Positions 1-10,651 of a stretch of 64,000 nucleotides of DNA are shown in pieces. The position numbers were made by a program, and so were the translations under genes. This DNA comes from Breviolum minutum Mf 1.05b.01 (taxonomy: Eukaryota > Sar > Dinophyceae > Suessiales > Symbiodiniaceae). Positions within the stretch are counted from its first letter, which is position 1. Every line of letters begins with the position of its first letter. The stretch covers positions 1-64,000 of the forward strand of contig DF239797.1 of NCBI GenBank assembly GCA_000507305.1, given 5' to 3'. The notes beneath the pieces are model-generated. The model worked only from the letters and a program-made list of their open reading frames with translations, was not told the origin of the DNA and did not search any database.

Positions 1-530
1 CCTGCGATGGAGTAGTTCAATCGCGATCTTCTACGAACATTGATGTTCCAGCTGGATTGCACATGTCACAATCAACTCAGATTGTGGTTCTTGAGCCTTT
101 ATATATTATATGGGATTTTTTGGGGGGATATAATGGGAAACTAGTTGCCAAAACTCCAATTAGTATAGCCCTGGATTATGATCTTGATTGTCCAAGCCGG
201 TACTAGTACGCAGCTACCAGATTCAAAAAAATCAAATCCCATCACCACCAACAAAAGTCATGGGTTTCCCGGTTTCCAAGTGGGTGAACTTTGCCTTGTT
301 TTTTTGGTAAACGTTGTGTAAGAGTTTAGTGATTTGGTGATTGATCATTCAAAAAATCGGCAACCTGATTTTGAGGTACAGTACCTTCAACCAGTACCCG
401 GTCATGGGTAGACCTTAGACCCAAAATTTTTGAATTTGCCTTGAAATCATATCCGGACATATCGGACATATTATTTAACATCCCAAAATCACCAGCCCAC
501 CAAAAAATATGCGTGGCCAGATACTTGTGC

Positions 531-659
531 CTCTTTGGATGTTACGCTCATGCTTCCAAAGATGCAGATCCAATCTCGTAGGAAAAGGAAGTTGCAATCC
601 TTCTTCACCGTCTTGCTGTTCATGACACCGCCATCCACAAAGGAAAACTCCACGGGAAC
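531..659 (-). CDS. Internal exon, unknown protein, 43 aa
   Basis: An open minus-strand block that fits an exon exactly. The acceptor is CCTAAG|GTTCCC and the donor is AAAGAG|GCACAA (a GC donor). The length is 129 nt, phase 0 at both ends. It starts VPVEFSFVDGGVMNSKTVKK and ends SMSVTSKE, with an aromatic centre (FLFLRDWICIF). It follows in phase from the exon at 1043-1078. I do not recognise the family. The gene continues leftward out of the window, so this is a fragment. Confidence 0.6.
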
Positions 660-882
660 CTTAGGAGGATGGACCCAATGGACTTGTACGTATGACCCGA
701 ACCACCCACAAGAAATGTTTCAAGGTATTTAGCTAGATCACAACCCCAATCAGACCAATCAGAGTAATTACCCATTAGGTCTCTCCAATCAAATCTTCAG
801 TGATCCCAGCTCTACAGTGAGGACCTATTCAAAGATCGAAGCTTAAGCCAGTGCCGGGAAAAAAGAAAGCGAAGCAGGGATC

Positions 883-997
883 CAAAATTGCCTGGAACGC
901 CAAGTGTCCTATTTCTTTAGGCAACTTTACCCTAAAACCAGCAACTATTGCCTTCAAAATAGGGCATTCGGCTTTCCAGGCAGTTTGATTTTTGGGA
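883..997. repeat. Palindromic element, AATTGCCTGGAA ends
   Basis: The two ends are imperfect inverted repeats (AAAATTGCCTGGAACGCC against GGCTTTCCAGGCAGTTT). The whole is about 115 bp and lies in the intron between the first two exons. It is the only copy of this type that I saw in the window. Confidence 0.6.
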
Positions 998-1042
998 GTG
1001 CTGATTTGCAATCAGGGAGGTAAAGAACGGCAGCCAAGAAAC

Positions 1043-1078
1043 CTGGCCGTTCTTCATCGCTTTGTTGAACTTCTTTTC
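1043..1078 (-). CDS. Microexon, 12 aa, lysine-rich
   Basis: Acceptor TCTGAG|GAAAAG and donor GGCCAG|GTTTCT frame 36 nt coding EKKFNKAMKNGQ, phase 0 at both ends. It joins in phase to the exon at 531-659. AG|G stands at both junctions, as in the other introns here. Function unknown. Confidence 0.5.
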
Positions 1079-1204
1079 CTCAGATTTCAATATTTGCCGG
1101 AATGGTGTCAAAGCAATTTCACAAAAACTTGGCCCTAGGTTTGAGGGATGCGACCTTCTAGATTTTATATATATGCATGATGTTGCATGACCTCTAGACC
1201 TATA

Positions 1205-1330
1205 TGCACACAGTCATGCCAAGTATCAGTCATACCGGCTATTTTTGCAAGCTCTTCGAAGCGATTTTCCCGGCCATCATCAGCAAGCCGATCGCCATAG
1301 AAGGTCTCACAGGGCGACGGCCAAAAAAGG
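1205..1330 (-). CDS. Candidate exon (CETFYGDRLADDGRENRFEE)
   Basis: A minus-strand open frame with ordinary coding composition in an AT-rich setting. It contains CETFYGDRLADDGRENRFEE followed by LAKIAGMTDTWHDCV. Exact splice ends are not settled; a possible donor is GCCG|GTATGA near 1235. No family recognised. It probably belongs to the same gene as the exons at 1043 and 531. Confidence 0.4.
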
Positions 1331-1399
1331 GATATGTACTAATGACATGTACACAAATCGAACTTAGCACAGGGAAACCCCAATGACCAGCCTCCAGCA

Positions 1400-1560
1400 C
1401 CTTCACAATGTTTTCCCGGGGCTTTGAATCCGGCATTTTGCCAAATTCACCCCACACTTGAACCACTTGAAATTTCAAGAAGGGATGCAAGTTTTCACAA
1501 TGCACACCACACCAAAGCTTTCTGCCATGAGCATTCGATATGGGCCCCCCAATGAACAAG
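1400..1560 (-). CDS. Candidate exon (HGRKLWCGVHCENLHPFLKF)
   Basis: Minus-strand frame reading HGRKLWCGVHCENLHPFLKF, then QVVQVWGEFGKMPDSKPRE. It has the mixed charged and aromatic make-up of a real exon and no repeat signature. Splice ends are uncertain. Function unknown. Confidence 0.4.
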
Positions 1561-1589
1561 CTTAAGTCAGTTGGGGATGAATTTGTCTC

Positions 1590-1780
1590 TCACAAGGGCC
1601 CCCAATTTGCATGTAGCTAGCATTGATAAACATGCCACCCCACCTCTATCTCTAATACTTCGTCCATCCAGAACAGTGCGTGAGACAGCTCGCTTCATGG
1701 GCCATCGGTTTTTTTTCGGGCTTTGGGAAAGATATCGTGGATTTTTAAATGTAATTCCGAGGTCACCTTGATGTGCTTCA
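1590..1780 (-). CDS. Candidate exon, weak
   Basis: Minus-strand frame with GDLGITFKNPRYLSQSPKK and later RSIRDRGGVACL. The plus strand is open over the same stretch, so strand and reality are uncertain. It is kept because it lies next to other minus-strand exon candidates. Confidence 0.25.
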
Positions 1781-1799
1781 AGCAAAAACTATGTGAACA

Positions 1800-2960
1800 A
1801 TTGTGATATTAGGAGGAAATATTGTGAAAATTGCGAAGATTTCATATCAATACTCAAATCTTTGAGTAGGATTTACATGGCTCTCAAGCTATCTTTGCAT
1901 GATTTGAAACATGATCTTTGATGGATCTTTGCACCCCTTTCAACGTTGATAAAAAAACCGTTCCAAATTCATCATTTGGGAGCCTCAAATTGCATTGGAT
2001 TCATGCACAATCATGCACACGTATGCAAGAAATTCCAAAATGTTTGTATGGTATCAAAGTTTTAGAAGGTCGCCAAAAGTTTTAGAAGGTCGTTTCCCTC
2101 AAACCTAGAAGGCCAAGTTTTACGAGGTCTTTGACCTGGAGGGTATCTTATTGATANAATCATTTGCTATATTTACCTGCATTTGGATGACACATACATA
2201 CCCCATACATCATGACTCTTCAAAATATGTAGAAAACTTGAAGTAGATTCAAAAGACAGTCATTTAGTATTGAATCTTCATCTCCAAGTTGTTAGTTTAT
2301 TGTGTTGGAGATATTTTTTTCATTCTGGAATTCTCGTCGAGATGCAGCATCAATGCCAAGCCAAATAGTGTACATAATCACTGCCATCATCGTGCCTAAA
2401 ACACACAGGCGGTTTCCATCGTGACATGCCGAGGTGTAGTCACGTCACGAACCAAAATGGTGAGCAACAAAAAATATTTCTTGACATTTCATACTGGCTT
2501 CTGGATTGTTCATGGAAAAATAGGGATTCTATGGGGATTCCTAGTAATTTGAATTCATACAAAAAGGTTTATCACGAAGCCACGAAAAAAAAACACATCA
2601 TAAAATAAAAAAAACTTTCAAAACCCCAAGAGGTCTGAAAAAGGCTTTTCCCCCGCAAGCGAGCAACGTGAAACAATCCCTTATGACATTCCATTACACC
2701 GGTTGGTCCATACGGATCCGAACCATCATGGTGTCTTATAATCCCTACATAATTGGGTATACTACAATCCATCTCTAGAAAGCGGCTACACTTGAAGTTT
2801 TGTTACCTTTTCCTGCAGACTGCAAAAATGCAAACGCCCATTCAAATACTTATCACTTTGACCAGGTCGAATCAAAGCCAACCAGCCATTAGAGGCAAAG
2901 AGCCTTGAATTTTCGATACTCTCACCCCTGTGTATACAGCAAAATACCTAACTCGTCACC
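1800..2960. other. No gene seen; intron-like sequence
   Basis: AT-rich with no convincing exon. It holds a short direct duplication AAAGTTTTAGAAGGTCG near 2055-2095, one undetermined base at 2157, and a degraded, reversed H-type repeat around 2690-2770. Confidence 0.5.
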
Positions 2961-2968
2961 ACTCAAGT

Positions 2969-3060
2969 AGAAAGAGACACCCCTTCTGGATTGTTGGATG
3001 ACCGTGGATGACCGCGATTTTTCTGCCCGCAATAGTGACTCCAACCAACCAGCCAACCCT
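2969..3060 (-). CDS. Candidate exon (LESLLRAEKSRSSTVIQQSR)
   Basis: Minus-strand frame containing LESLLRAEKSRSSTVIQQSR, which could end at CAGAAGGG|GTGTCT. All three minus frames are open here, so the frame is not certain. Confidence 0.25.
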
Positions 3061-3317
3061 TCCGACTGTTTTTTTTGTGCCTAGTGGGCCTGGATAGCCA
3101 AAAAAAAACACAGCAAAACTCAGGTGACAGCCTAAAAAATGGATGCTTTTTCCGAAAATGTATCTCCGGCTTCAAAATCACGGTGCGGAACTTATTTTGG
3201 GTTTTTATGTTTTCACGGGGTGGAAAACCCCTTTACCTTGAACCCATTCCTGACGATTACTGGGTGGACAAGCCAACACAATATTACATACAGATACGTG
3301 AAATAATTCCCTAAAAA

Positions 3318-3412
3318 TCCGTACATATGGTAAATTGACCTACGATCTTTTCCTATCATTTACCATAAATATCAACCAAATCTAGGTAAATATACCAGTC
3401 CCATGGATCCGT
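3318..3412. repeat. C-family palindromic element, degraded
   Basis: The right half is clear (ATTTACCATAAATATCAACC, then GGTAAATATACC and CCCATGGATCC). The left half is diverged. Confidence 0.6.
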
Positions 3413-3808
3413 CGAATAGATACCGAGACGGAGTTCAACTCTGACAGCAAAGGGAGCCTAAAGGCTCCTCATTTAGGATATCTATTTTCGCTCCCACCCT
3501 TCTTGTTAAAGTCATGAAATGATGGACATTGAGTGCCAAAGACTCCATTAAATTCACTTGATTAGCTGATTCAGAAATTTCAACATTTCCATTGGGATAT
3601 TACCTGTTACGTTATGATCTCCTTGTTAGTATGCAAGTGAAAAGTGAAGGTTAAAAGTTTGGGATCCCCCCAAAAAGCACAGCAAGTTGATCCTCATGCG
3701 CTGTGTCCCCGGGCGTTTTTTTTTCGACCAAGAAAAGAGGTCAACAAATTCAACGAATCCCTTACCTGCTTGAGTTGACCCCTGGAAAAGATGGTCAGCA
3801 AACTTTTT

Positions 3809-3932
3809 CTAGTTGGTGGTTACAACCACCCATCTGAAAAAAAAACATGCGCAAGTCAAATTGGGTGAAATTTTTCTCCAAACATTCGGGGGGTGACAAA
3901 ACTCAAAAAATACGAATGAAACCACCACCTAG
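3809..3932. repeat. A-family element
   Basis: Starts CTAGTTGGTGGTTACAACC and ends GAAACCACCACCTAG. The ends are inverted repeats and the middle is diverged from the usual CTTCCCCAAATAGGGGTGAA core. Confidence 0.75.
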
Positions 3933-4523
3933 AATATGCTTCAGGATCTTAAGGACCTTCTGACAGCTCCTCTCCCCATTAGCTGCCACCACCTACCCTT
4001 TGGTCATCACGCTTCCCCCGAAAAACAGCTTTGGTAGAAGAGTTCCTAACCTAAACTTTTTTCTACGTCATATTCTTACTCAAGCCATTTCGGTCATTTC
4101 GGGCCATGCAATGAAAGTTTAAAGGTTATTTTTCCTAAGCCTACCAAATATGAAATCCCCAAAAGTTTATTCAGGTTAGCCATTGGCTGAGTCCGTATTT
4201 ACTAGGCTTTCCATCCCCACCCCCCCCAAAAAAATACAGCTCATCAACAACCATTCAGGCAAAATAACAGCCGCCACCCCATGTTGGAATAAACCACCGC
4301 TGCTGAGATACAGAAAAAGAATAGAGGACTAGAGGCAATGAGACCACAGCAATGTCGTCCATAAGGTCCTCTATCTTCAAACTCCTGGCAGTTTTTCAGC
4401 ATTTTTTGCACCAGAAATTCGTGCTGGACAAATTGACAAAAATGAGCATTCGATCGAAACAAACCCTGACATGATCATGAACCATGAAATACTGGTGGAG
4501 TATTAGGGATCCTTATAATTCCC

Positions 4524-4631
4524 TAGGGATCCTGGCTCACCTTGTCAGCTGATGATTGGGGTGTCCAATCACCTCCAAAACGCATAGTACTTAGGTTCCA
4601 TTAGCATTCTCAGAAGGTGATTGGATCCCTA
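4524..4631. repeat. K-family element, copy 1
   Basis: A TA-bounded palindrome whose right end reads AAGGTGATTGGATCCC. The interior CTTGTCAGCTGATGATTGGG is shared almost base for base with the copy at 22084-22187. Confidence 0.8.
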
Positions 4632-4754
4632 GGGATTGTAATTTGCAAACACCTGTGCTACGTATAAACCCCCCTACATAACCCAAAAAACACCAGGGAG
4701 GTTGATCGATCCCTCATATGGAAATGCTGAAGCCGCAATCCCAAACGCTTAAGG

Positions 4755-4862
4755 GTTTGGATATTGCGAAAACGATGGATGAGGCAGTGGCAGTGGCTTG
4801 TTTTGGTATTCATACGCCTTGATTGGCATAACCTCTTCTTGGATTCGCTTTAAGATGTGGTG
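4755..4862 (-). CDS. Candidate exon (KRIQEEVMPIKAYEYQNKPL)
   Basis: Minus-strand frame KRIQEEVMPIKAYEYQNKPL followed by PLPHPSFSQ. Composition suits coding sequence. Splice ends are not resolved. Function unknown. Confidence 0.35.
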
Positions 4863-5139
4863 GAAACAATAAAAACTCTTCTCCCAAATGGTGGTTTGAT
4901 AGTGATTTAGCATGTTAGAATCCTTAAAAAAATCACCCCCAAAACACACACACAGAAGTATTGCTAATTGGTTTTGTGTTGCTGATCTATACATAGTGGT
5001 TTTGACCACCCTGAAAACGCAGTACACAATTCGCATCTAAAAATTCACCTGGGGCTGCATGCAAACCAAATTCAGAACCTTGGTGTTGCAAATTGTGTCA
5101 TGATTTACATCTTGTCCAAACAACGGTGAGCAGGTGGAG

Positions 5140-5195
5140 GATCATCTCCCCAGGGATCGGGGCGAAAATAAACAATATTTGAAACCACCATCTAG
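5140..5195. repeat. A-family fragment (right half)
   Basis: GGCGAAAATAAACAATATTT followed by GAAACCACCATCTAG. The left half is missing. A second A element starts 27 bp further on. Confidence 0.65.
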
Positions 5196-5221
5196 TAGGT
5201 GGATATTACAGTCCTCCTTAT

Positions 5222-5336
5222 CTAGTTGGTGGTTTCAACCCATTTGAAAAATATTAGTCAAATTAAATTGAACATCTTCCCCAATACCCCAAATAGGGGT
5301 GAACATAAAAAAATCATTGAGTTGCCACCAACCAGT
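5222..5336. repeat. A-family element
   Basis: CTAGTTGGTGGTTTCAACCC at the left and GAGTTGCCACCAACCAG at the right, with the core CAAATAGGGGTGAACATA. Confidence 0.8.
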
Positions 5337-5380
5337 TATACACCTTTGCGTTTTTTGGACCCGATCTTTAAACATCCCGC

Positions 5381-5440
5381 CTCAGGCTCCATCTTTTCAT
5401 GATGCTCTTGACGGCGTTTCTGATAATCCGCATAGCTCTC
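5381..5440 (-). CDS. Exon, 20 aa, charged
   Basis: Acceptor CTCCAG|GAGAGC and donor CCTGAG|GCGGGA (GC donor) frame 60 nt coding ESYADYQKRRQEHHEKMEPE, phase 0 at both ends. The frame stays open on both sides (GRLLFVRFTEQNS upstream), so the exon may be longer. It is likely helical. Function unknown. Confidence 0.55.
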
Positions 5441-5922
5441 CTGGAGTGAATTCTGCTCCGTGAAACGAACGAACAGCAAACGCCCCGTGAAGATAGGCCC
5501 CCAGGCCGGTAGTTTCAAAAAGGAAACGATTAAAGTATTCCAATTCCATCCATTTTGAGGTGCCAAACTGTTAGTTTCAGGGAGGGTATAGGTGCTGCGG
5601 CCGGTTGGGTTATAAATAGTGTATCTACCTCATGGTTTTGCCGGGTTTGCCTTAGGGAGAAGGCTGACTCACCCCCCCACAGTCAGCATATAGCTGAGAG
5701 GAAACACAACAAACATCATGAATTTCATAGTATTTCACGAAAAAAAGTGGTCTGGACATCAGAATCATCCTCCCCACTTAAAAAATAACATCAATATGAT
5801 TCGATTATATACCGGAGGAGTCCAAAACCAAAATAAAGTGGTCACCATGGGTGGCAACGTTTGATCGACTTTGACTTCGTGGGTATAATAATTGTAGGCT
5901 TCCAGTTGCTTATAATCAACCG

Positions 5923-6010
5923 CAGATGCTCCATGTATGGAATATTTACCTATACATTTGGCTAAACTTTATGGTAAATGTAGGTAAATATTCCATACAT
6001 GGAGCATCTG
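5923..6010. repeat. C-family palindrome, near perfect
   Basis: CAGATGCTCCATGTATGGAA is mirrored by TTCCATACATGGAGCATCTG. The arms are over 30 nt, so the single strand could form a long hairpin. This is the CAGATGCTC variant of family C. Confidence 0.85.
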
Positions 6011-6119
6011 GGAACTATAAGTGTTGAACTTTTCTTCGTTTCTCTATTTGTAGTTTCCAGTTGTTCCTAGAGTCTTCTCAAAGCCCACCATGAATTGACC
6101 AATTGTTTTTTGCTGTCAG

Positions 6120-6280
6120 TTGAGCCACGAAACACCATCCTACTTTCCATTGAAATCCTGGTTGGTTAATAAATTAATAGGGATCCTTTTTTTTGGTTTC
6201 GTAACCCCAATAAAAAACTGGTAGGAAAAAATCCCCTACATTCCTGAAAAACAACCTGTTTTTTTTCATTGCTCAGTTGC
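6120..6280. repeat. H-family element
   Basis: Shares GAGCCACGAAACACC and TTTCCATTGAAATCCTGGTT, then TAATAGGGATCC, with the copy at 44035-44185. It ends near TTTTTTCATTGCTCAG. Confidence 0.6.
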
Positions 6281-6284
6281 ACCT

Positions 6285-6400
6285 TCCGCTGTCGCCCGGT
6301 CTCCAGTGCCCTGACACGGTGAAGATTTGATGGATGATTTCACCGGAAAGGAATCCCCGCGGCCGTCTTCCAAGCAGCATCTTGAAAATGCCAAGTCAAC
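6285..6400 (-). CDS. Candidate exon, frame uncertain
   Basis: A GC-rich island. One minus frame gives MLLGRRPRGFLSGEIIHQIF, another LEDGRGDSFPVKSSIKSS. Real exons in this window stand out by GC content in the same way, but I cannot fix the frame. Confidence 0.25.
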
Positions 6401-6483
6401 TTTATTTAGATCCTGGGGGTATTGTTGATGCTTCAGAAATCCGGTAAACTCACCAGTTGAGATTCGTCAATTACCCAAAAATC

Positions 6484-6592
6484 CCTCCTGGTAAACATAG
6501 CGATTGCTGGAAAATCACCATGTTCAATAGGAAATACATCTTCAATCCAGATCCATTTTCCAGCCAGCTATGTTAGTTTGGGATATGGAGTA
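6484..6592. repeat. F-family element beside a D half-element
   Basis: CCTCCTGGTAAACATAGCGA at the left, GCCAGCTATGTTAGTTTG at the right and AGGAAATACATCTTCAATCC between. Just before it (6427-6475) is the left half of a D element (TGTTGATGCTTCAGAAATCC), as if F landed in or next to D. Confidence 0.65.
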
Positions 6593-6915
6593 CAGCAATT
6601 GAAAAGTACATGGCACAAATGTTTACATATTGGTTGATATGGACCCTCTAGTAACCTACCTTTTGGTATCTGCAAGCCATCTATTTTGACCTTAAGGTAC
6701 AAGGTTTTATACATCCCAAGTGGTGCTCGCCAGATTTCTGCACCATCTGTCCAGTATCACCGGTGTATCACCACGCCTCTTGTCTCTTTGCTTCAATGAT
6801 TCTGCTGCTTGGTATGCTTTTTGGGGTCGCTTTTGCCATCCAATGAAATACATATGGAACTAACCTGTCATGTGAGTCATGTCAAAATAAGAATGACGTA
6901 TTCATATTTTTGCCT

Positions 6916-7139
6916 CCGGGTCGAAAACCGTACCCACGAAATACCTTTTTTTGGGCTTCATCATGTTCATCGTTGTGTTTCGACCCGGGGGTCATGTCCA
7001 TCCTCACTGCCTCGGTACATACCTCACACATGCTCGCACCTTGAAAGCGTTCGTGTTCAAANACCTTGTTTTTACCATGTCAGCCACAACTCCTTCATAT
7101 GAAAAGTCGCAATGACCACGGGTACGGTTTCCGACCCGG
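6916..7139. repeat. Inverted repeat with CGGGTCGAAAACCGTACCC arms
   Basis: CCGGGTCGAAAACCGTACCC at the left faces GGGTACGGTTTCCGACCCGG at the right, about 180 bp apart. The interior has a further TTTCGACCCGGGGG and one undetermined base (7062). This is a family of its own in this window. Confidence 0.65.
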
Positions 7140-7414
7140 CGGGATATTTTTGTTAATAGCTTATAGAAGTTTTTTAATAGCAAAAGAAACGTGATATTCA
7201 CAAACCTGACTATTCTATCTATTCTTGCAACCTGAACAACAAAGAAACGACTCCTTGAGAAAACTGGAGTTATCATTCTGCTCGCTGTTTGTTTGTCTCT
7301 CTTCCGCAGTTTGTAGACCAGACTTATAGCCGGCTGACATTTTTCAATGATACATGTACCTAAAATATACCAATCCCAATCCTATCGGTAAACAGTTTTC
7401 TATTGTTAAAAAGT

Positions 7415-7523
7415 CTGGTTGGTTCTTTCAACCCATCCGAAAAAATATTTGTCAAATTGGATTCTTCTTCCCTCAAATAGGGGTGAAAATTTAAAAAAAA
7501 TATTTGAACTGCCACCACCCAGT
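7415..7523. repeat. A-family element
   Basis: CTGGTTGGTTCTTTCAACCC at the left, CTCAAATAGGGGTGAAAATT as core and GAACTGCCACCACCCAG at the right. Confidence 0.75.
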
Positions 7524-7730
7524 CACTTCTCCTTCCTCCCCATAATCATGGTTCAGCGAAAAAATGGTGAAACATGTACTACGTATGTATCTCCAATAGG
7601 ATCGTTCTACAGTGAAAGGGTCATACAATCGAACGATTTTCCAGGAGCACCTTTTTGGAACCCTTTGGTTCCAAATAGGATTTTTCCTTTTCCTGTGATC
7701 CGTTCTCCAATAGGATCGTTCTACAATAAC

Positions 7731-7937
7731 AAAAATATTAGTCAAATTGGATTCATCTTCCCCAAATAGGGGTGAACATAATTAAATATATGGGTGTTTC
7801 CAAAAATAGGGGGAAAACCACCAAAATGGATGGTTTATAATGGACAACCCTATTTTTTAATGGATGATTTTTGGGGAAAACCACTATTTTCGGAAACATC
7901 CATATATCATATATCTATTTGAGTTGCCACCACCTAG
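7731..7937. repeat. A-family element split by a B element
   Basis: A core (AGTCAAATTGGATTCATCTT, then AAATAGGGGTGAACATA) is followed after about 115 bp by the A right end GAGTTGCCACCACCTAG. The B element at 7789-7904 sits between. The A left end is replaced by CTCCAATAGGATCGTTCTAC, which also occurs at 7590 and, in part, at 22846. Confidence 0.75.
7789..7904. repeat. B-family element nested in A
   Basis: TA, TGGGTGTTTCCAAAAATAG at the left and CTATTTTCGGAAACATCCA, TA at the right. The internal arms AAAATGGATGGTTTATAATGG and AATGGATGATTTTTGGGG are also roughly mirrored. Confidence 0.85.
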
Positions 7938-8039
7938 AAGCCATCTGCTTAAAAAGAAAACACCGGGGGTTAAAACCCCCCGGAAGGCACCTCGTAACGC
8001 TGATGGTGAAGCGTTTCAGCTGTTTCCCTCGGCGTTATA

Positions 8040-8180
8040 AGTGGAGTATAACAGGGGCCCTAGAAGTAGGGTGAAATAACGCCCTGGCTACCTATGTATA
8101 AGGCCATTTAGGGTATTTTGTACGGGATTATCTATTTATTATTTATTAGGCCATTTAGGGTTTTCTGAGGGATTATACTA
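8040..8180. repeat. GGCCATTTAGGG duplication, N-like
   Basis: GGCCATTTAGGGTATTTTGT and GGCCATTTAGGGTTTTCTGA occur about 50 bp apart. The setting GTTATAAGTGGAGTATAAC resembles the insides of N-type palindromes. Confidence 0.4.
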
Positions 8181-8494
8181 ATACAGTTATGTCGGAACCC
8201 CCCTTCAGAAATCAGGGTTTAATAAGGCCTTATGAAGGGAAACTGATGGTTTTTTTTATGCCCAAAAAAAACATCCTTATGAATCGGGGTACGGCCTTGG
8301 GGTGGTTGGTTGATTGGCGCCATGATCATCATTTGATGAAGGTTCATGACCCACCAGCATGGTACTGGAGGTTTTCCAGGTTCCTCAAAGCACATCCTAC
8401 GTAGCAATGTCGTTGTTGTCAACGGCCATCTGGACAACAAAAAGTCACACTAAACCCCCCTCCAACCCGATGATACATCAAGATGATGTATACG

Positions 8495-8690
8495 TTAGTT
8501 ACTCCCGGAATCTCGATCAGCAAACCTGAAGTTTGGGGAGCAATTCAAAACCAACTTCCAAGCTTTCTGAAGGTACGACTCTCCCATGCCTCTTTGAAGT
8601 TTCCGAGCGAAAACCACGAAAAATGGCTGCAACTTGCTGTTGTAAAGGTCACCAGCTTCAGAAACTTCGAAACAAAATCTACACATAAAT
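8495..8690 (-). CDS. Candidate exon (FCFEVSEAGDLYNSKLQPFF)
   Basis: Minus-strand frame FCFEVSEAGDLYNSKLQPFF then VVFARKLQRGMGESYLQKAW. The plus strand is open over the same span. I prefer minus because it agrees with the surrounding exons. Function unknown. Confidence 0.35.
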
Positions 8691-8839
8691 CTTGGGGAAA
8701 TTCGGAATTAGAATTCCTGGAATTGCTACAAGTAACTACTCAGTTAATCCCTTAAAAATGCACCAAAACTAGTTAGCTGTTTGAGGGGACGCCCCTCCTC
8801 CCACTTTTCTTTAAGAACATCTTATCATGACCCCTTCCC

Positions 8840-8955
8840 GGAAGCAAGAAAAAACACAAAGTGACTACTGCCAGAATATTCTGGAGGTCGAGGAGCATCT
8901 GGACCAGGGTCCAGTCCGTTGCACATTGCGGGTGTTTCCAGTAACTGGGTCATGT
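8840..8955 (-). CDS. Candidate exon (NMTQLLETPAMCNGLDPGPD)
   Basis: Minus-strand frame NMTQLLETPAMCNGLDPGPD then APRPPEYSGSSHFV. The plus strand is also open (ILEVEEHLDQGPVRC), so the strand is not proven. Confidence 0.3.
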
Positions 8956-9230
8956 TGTAGCATATCCTGGAGAAAGATTCAGGTTGCGCAATTAATCAAA
9001 ATCAACAACAACATACGCATATAGGCGTAAAATACTTATATATAGCTGGAACCCAAATGACCCTTGTTTTGAATGGACATGGCCTTCTTTTCCAGGGTTC
9101 AAGCCCCGAGATAGAGGACAAACAGGTTCGAAGTATATTATAGGTACATGTACAAATATAAAGTGTCGACGGTCAACATTGATAAGGAACAAAGGAGATT
9201 GCGACTTATGGAGAGGTACATGGTTAGTTC

Positions 9231-9316
9231 CTTGTGAACAACACCAACCCCTTGTCCTCAAAGAAAATCTCCATGGGCACGGCTCCTTTCCTCATAAGAC
9301 TCGCGAAAAGCCCCAT
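9231..9316 (-). CDS. Exon (GAVPMEIFFEDKGLVLFT)
   Basis: Acceptor GCTTTTAG|ATGGGGCTTTTC and donor TTCACAAG|GAACTAAC (GA donor). It codes MGLFASLMRKGAVPMEIFFE followed by DKGLVLFT. Hydrophobic and charged residues alternate as in a folded domain. Family not recognised. Confidence 0.45.
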
Positions 9317-9774
9317 CTAAAAGCAAAGTGACAGTGACATGAAATAGGAAGCGAACCATAGATACAGTTTAGCTGCAGATTTGCTTGCACTAAAATACAT
9401 GTATTATATATGACATTGTAAAACTGAATCAAGGAAAAGACAGCACAAAAGCTGTATATTTATGAAGGATATCAAACAGCATCATTAAAAAAAACACTTA
9501 CATAGACATGTACTCATTTCTCCTTTTTACAAAATCAGAAACCCCAATCCAGTCAAGCTTCAGGAGAAGATTGCTATTTAACTGGGAGATGTGTTTTTTC
9601 TTGAAAAGACACGTTCTCCAAACTTGCATGCTTGGAACACCTGTCGCAAAAAATTGTTGGATCGTTTCATTTTCTTCTGGCCAAATGATGATATTTTCAC
9701 CAACCTAGGTTTCCCTGAAATAAGGGGTCCCATTTCCCTTACTAAACCACTTGGGGCGAGGTCGCTATAAATGG

Positions 9775-9864
9775 CCCAGATTTTTGGCGTCGAAGGGGAT
9801 TGGAACTTGAGTGAACCGGAGCTGCCTTGACTTTGTGAAGTCGTGGGGATCCATGATGACTACT
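9775..9864 (-). CDS. Exon (VVIMDPHDFTKSRQLRFTQV)
   Basis: Acceptor CTTTCAG|AGTAGTC near 9864, then VVIMDPHDFTKSRQLRFTQV and PIPFDAKNLG. The downstream end is uncertain: an earlier GC donor at AAGTCAAG|GCAGCTCC is possible. It lies between the exons at 10152 and 9231. Confidence 0.45.
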
Positions 9865-10151
9865 CTGAAAGAAGGCTGGAAGATTTTAGTTGTCAGTCAT
9901 GAAAAGTCATCGCATACCTGGCAATTCTGCGGGTGAACGTGCCGGTTTTTTGGAGGGTGAATTTCTGTGACCCTTTCAAAGGTTGGAATCGTGACCCCTA
10001 ACTAGGTGATCAAAAGATCACAGATTGAATCACCTGGTATTTGTTCAAATATGATTTCACCAGTTCCACATAATTAGATCACCGTTTTTTCAACAAACAG
10101 AAAATATATAAACCTTCAACCAAAAAAGAACAACATCCATCACGAATCTAC

Positions 10152-10274
10152 CAATTGCTGCCGTAAAAATAACGAAGTCAAGTGGCTTTCCAGTTTGCAC
10201 TCGAGTCTTCGTTTCTCCACTTCGATAGGCAAATTCAATCTTGTTGCTCACTTTTCGGGCGTAGTCCCGCCAAC
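10152..10274 (-). CDS. Exon, 40 complete codons (WRDYARKVSNKIEFAYRSGE)
   Basis: Acceptor ACCTTAG|GTTGGC and donor GCAATTG|GTAGATTC frame 123 nt with no stop. It codes WRDYARKVSNKIEFAYRSGE then TKTRVQTGKPLDFVIFTAAI. It begins with two bases of a split codon, and the exon at 10579 ends with two, so one more exon or another donor must lie between. Function unknown. Confidence 0.5.
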
Positions 10275-10480
10275 CTAAGGTGCAGTTGAGCAGTCAGGTC
10301 ATGGTAAATAGACATGAAAACATGATAATAATATATAATATATAAATCTTCATATTTGGTAGGAAACATACATGCTAATAGTATATTGTGTAAGAAAACA
10401 TCCCCACAATTGATCAATTCTCAAAAGGTGAGGTGCGTTGGTACACGGTGCGATTCGATTCGGTTTTTGGCCTTTGACCA

Positions 10481-10590
10481 AACCCTAAGAATCCAGATCC
10501 CTCCCTAGAACACGATTGAGGGTTCCAATCCCATCCTTAGAATAGGAATGTAGGGGTAATCCCTTTCTTAAGACATACCTGACTTGATTG
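10481..10590. repeat. E-family element
   Basis: AAACCCTAAGAATCCAGATC at the left, ATTGAGGGTTCCAATCCCAT inside and AATCCCTTTCTTAAGACATA at the right. Its right end overlaps the donor end of the exon at 10579-10651. Confidence 0.65.
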
Positions 10591-10651
10591 GCAAAACCAA
10601 GGATGATCTTGTTGACAATCTCGGCCAGCATATGTTTTAACCATTCATGAT
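10579..10651 (-). CDS. Exon, 23 complete codons (HEWLKHMLAEIVNKIILGFA)
   Basis: Acceptor TTTTGCCAG|ATCATG and donor GTCAG|GTATGT frame 73 nt coding HEWLKHMLAEIVNKIILGFA plus NQV. Both junctions are standard GT-AG. The peptide is probably an amphipathic helix. Family not recognised. Confidence 0.6.
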
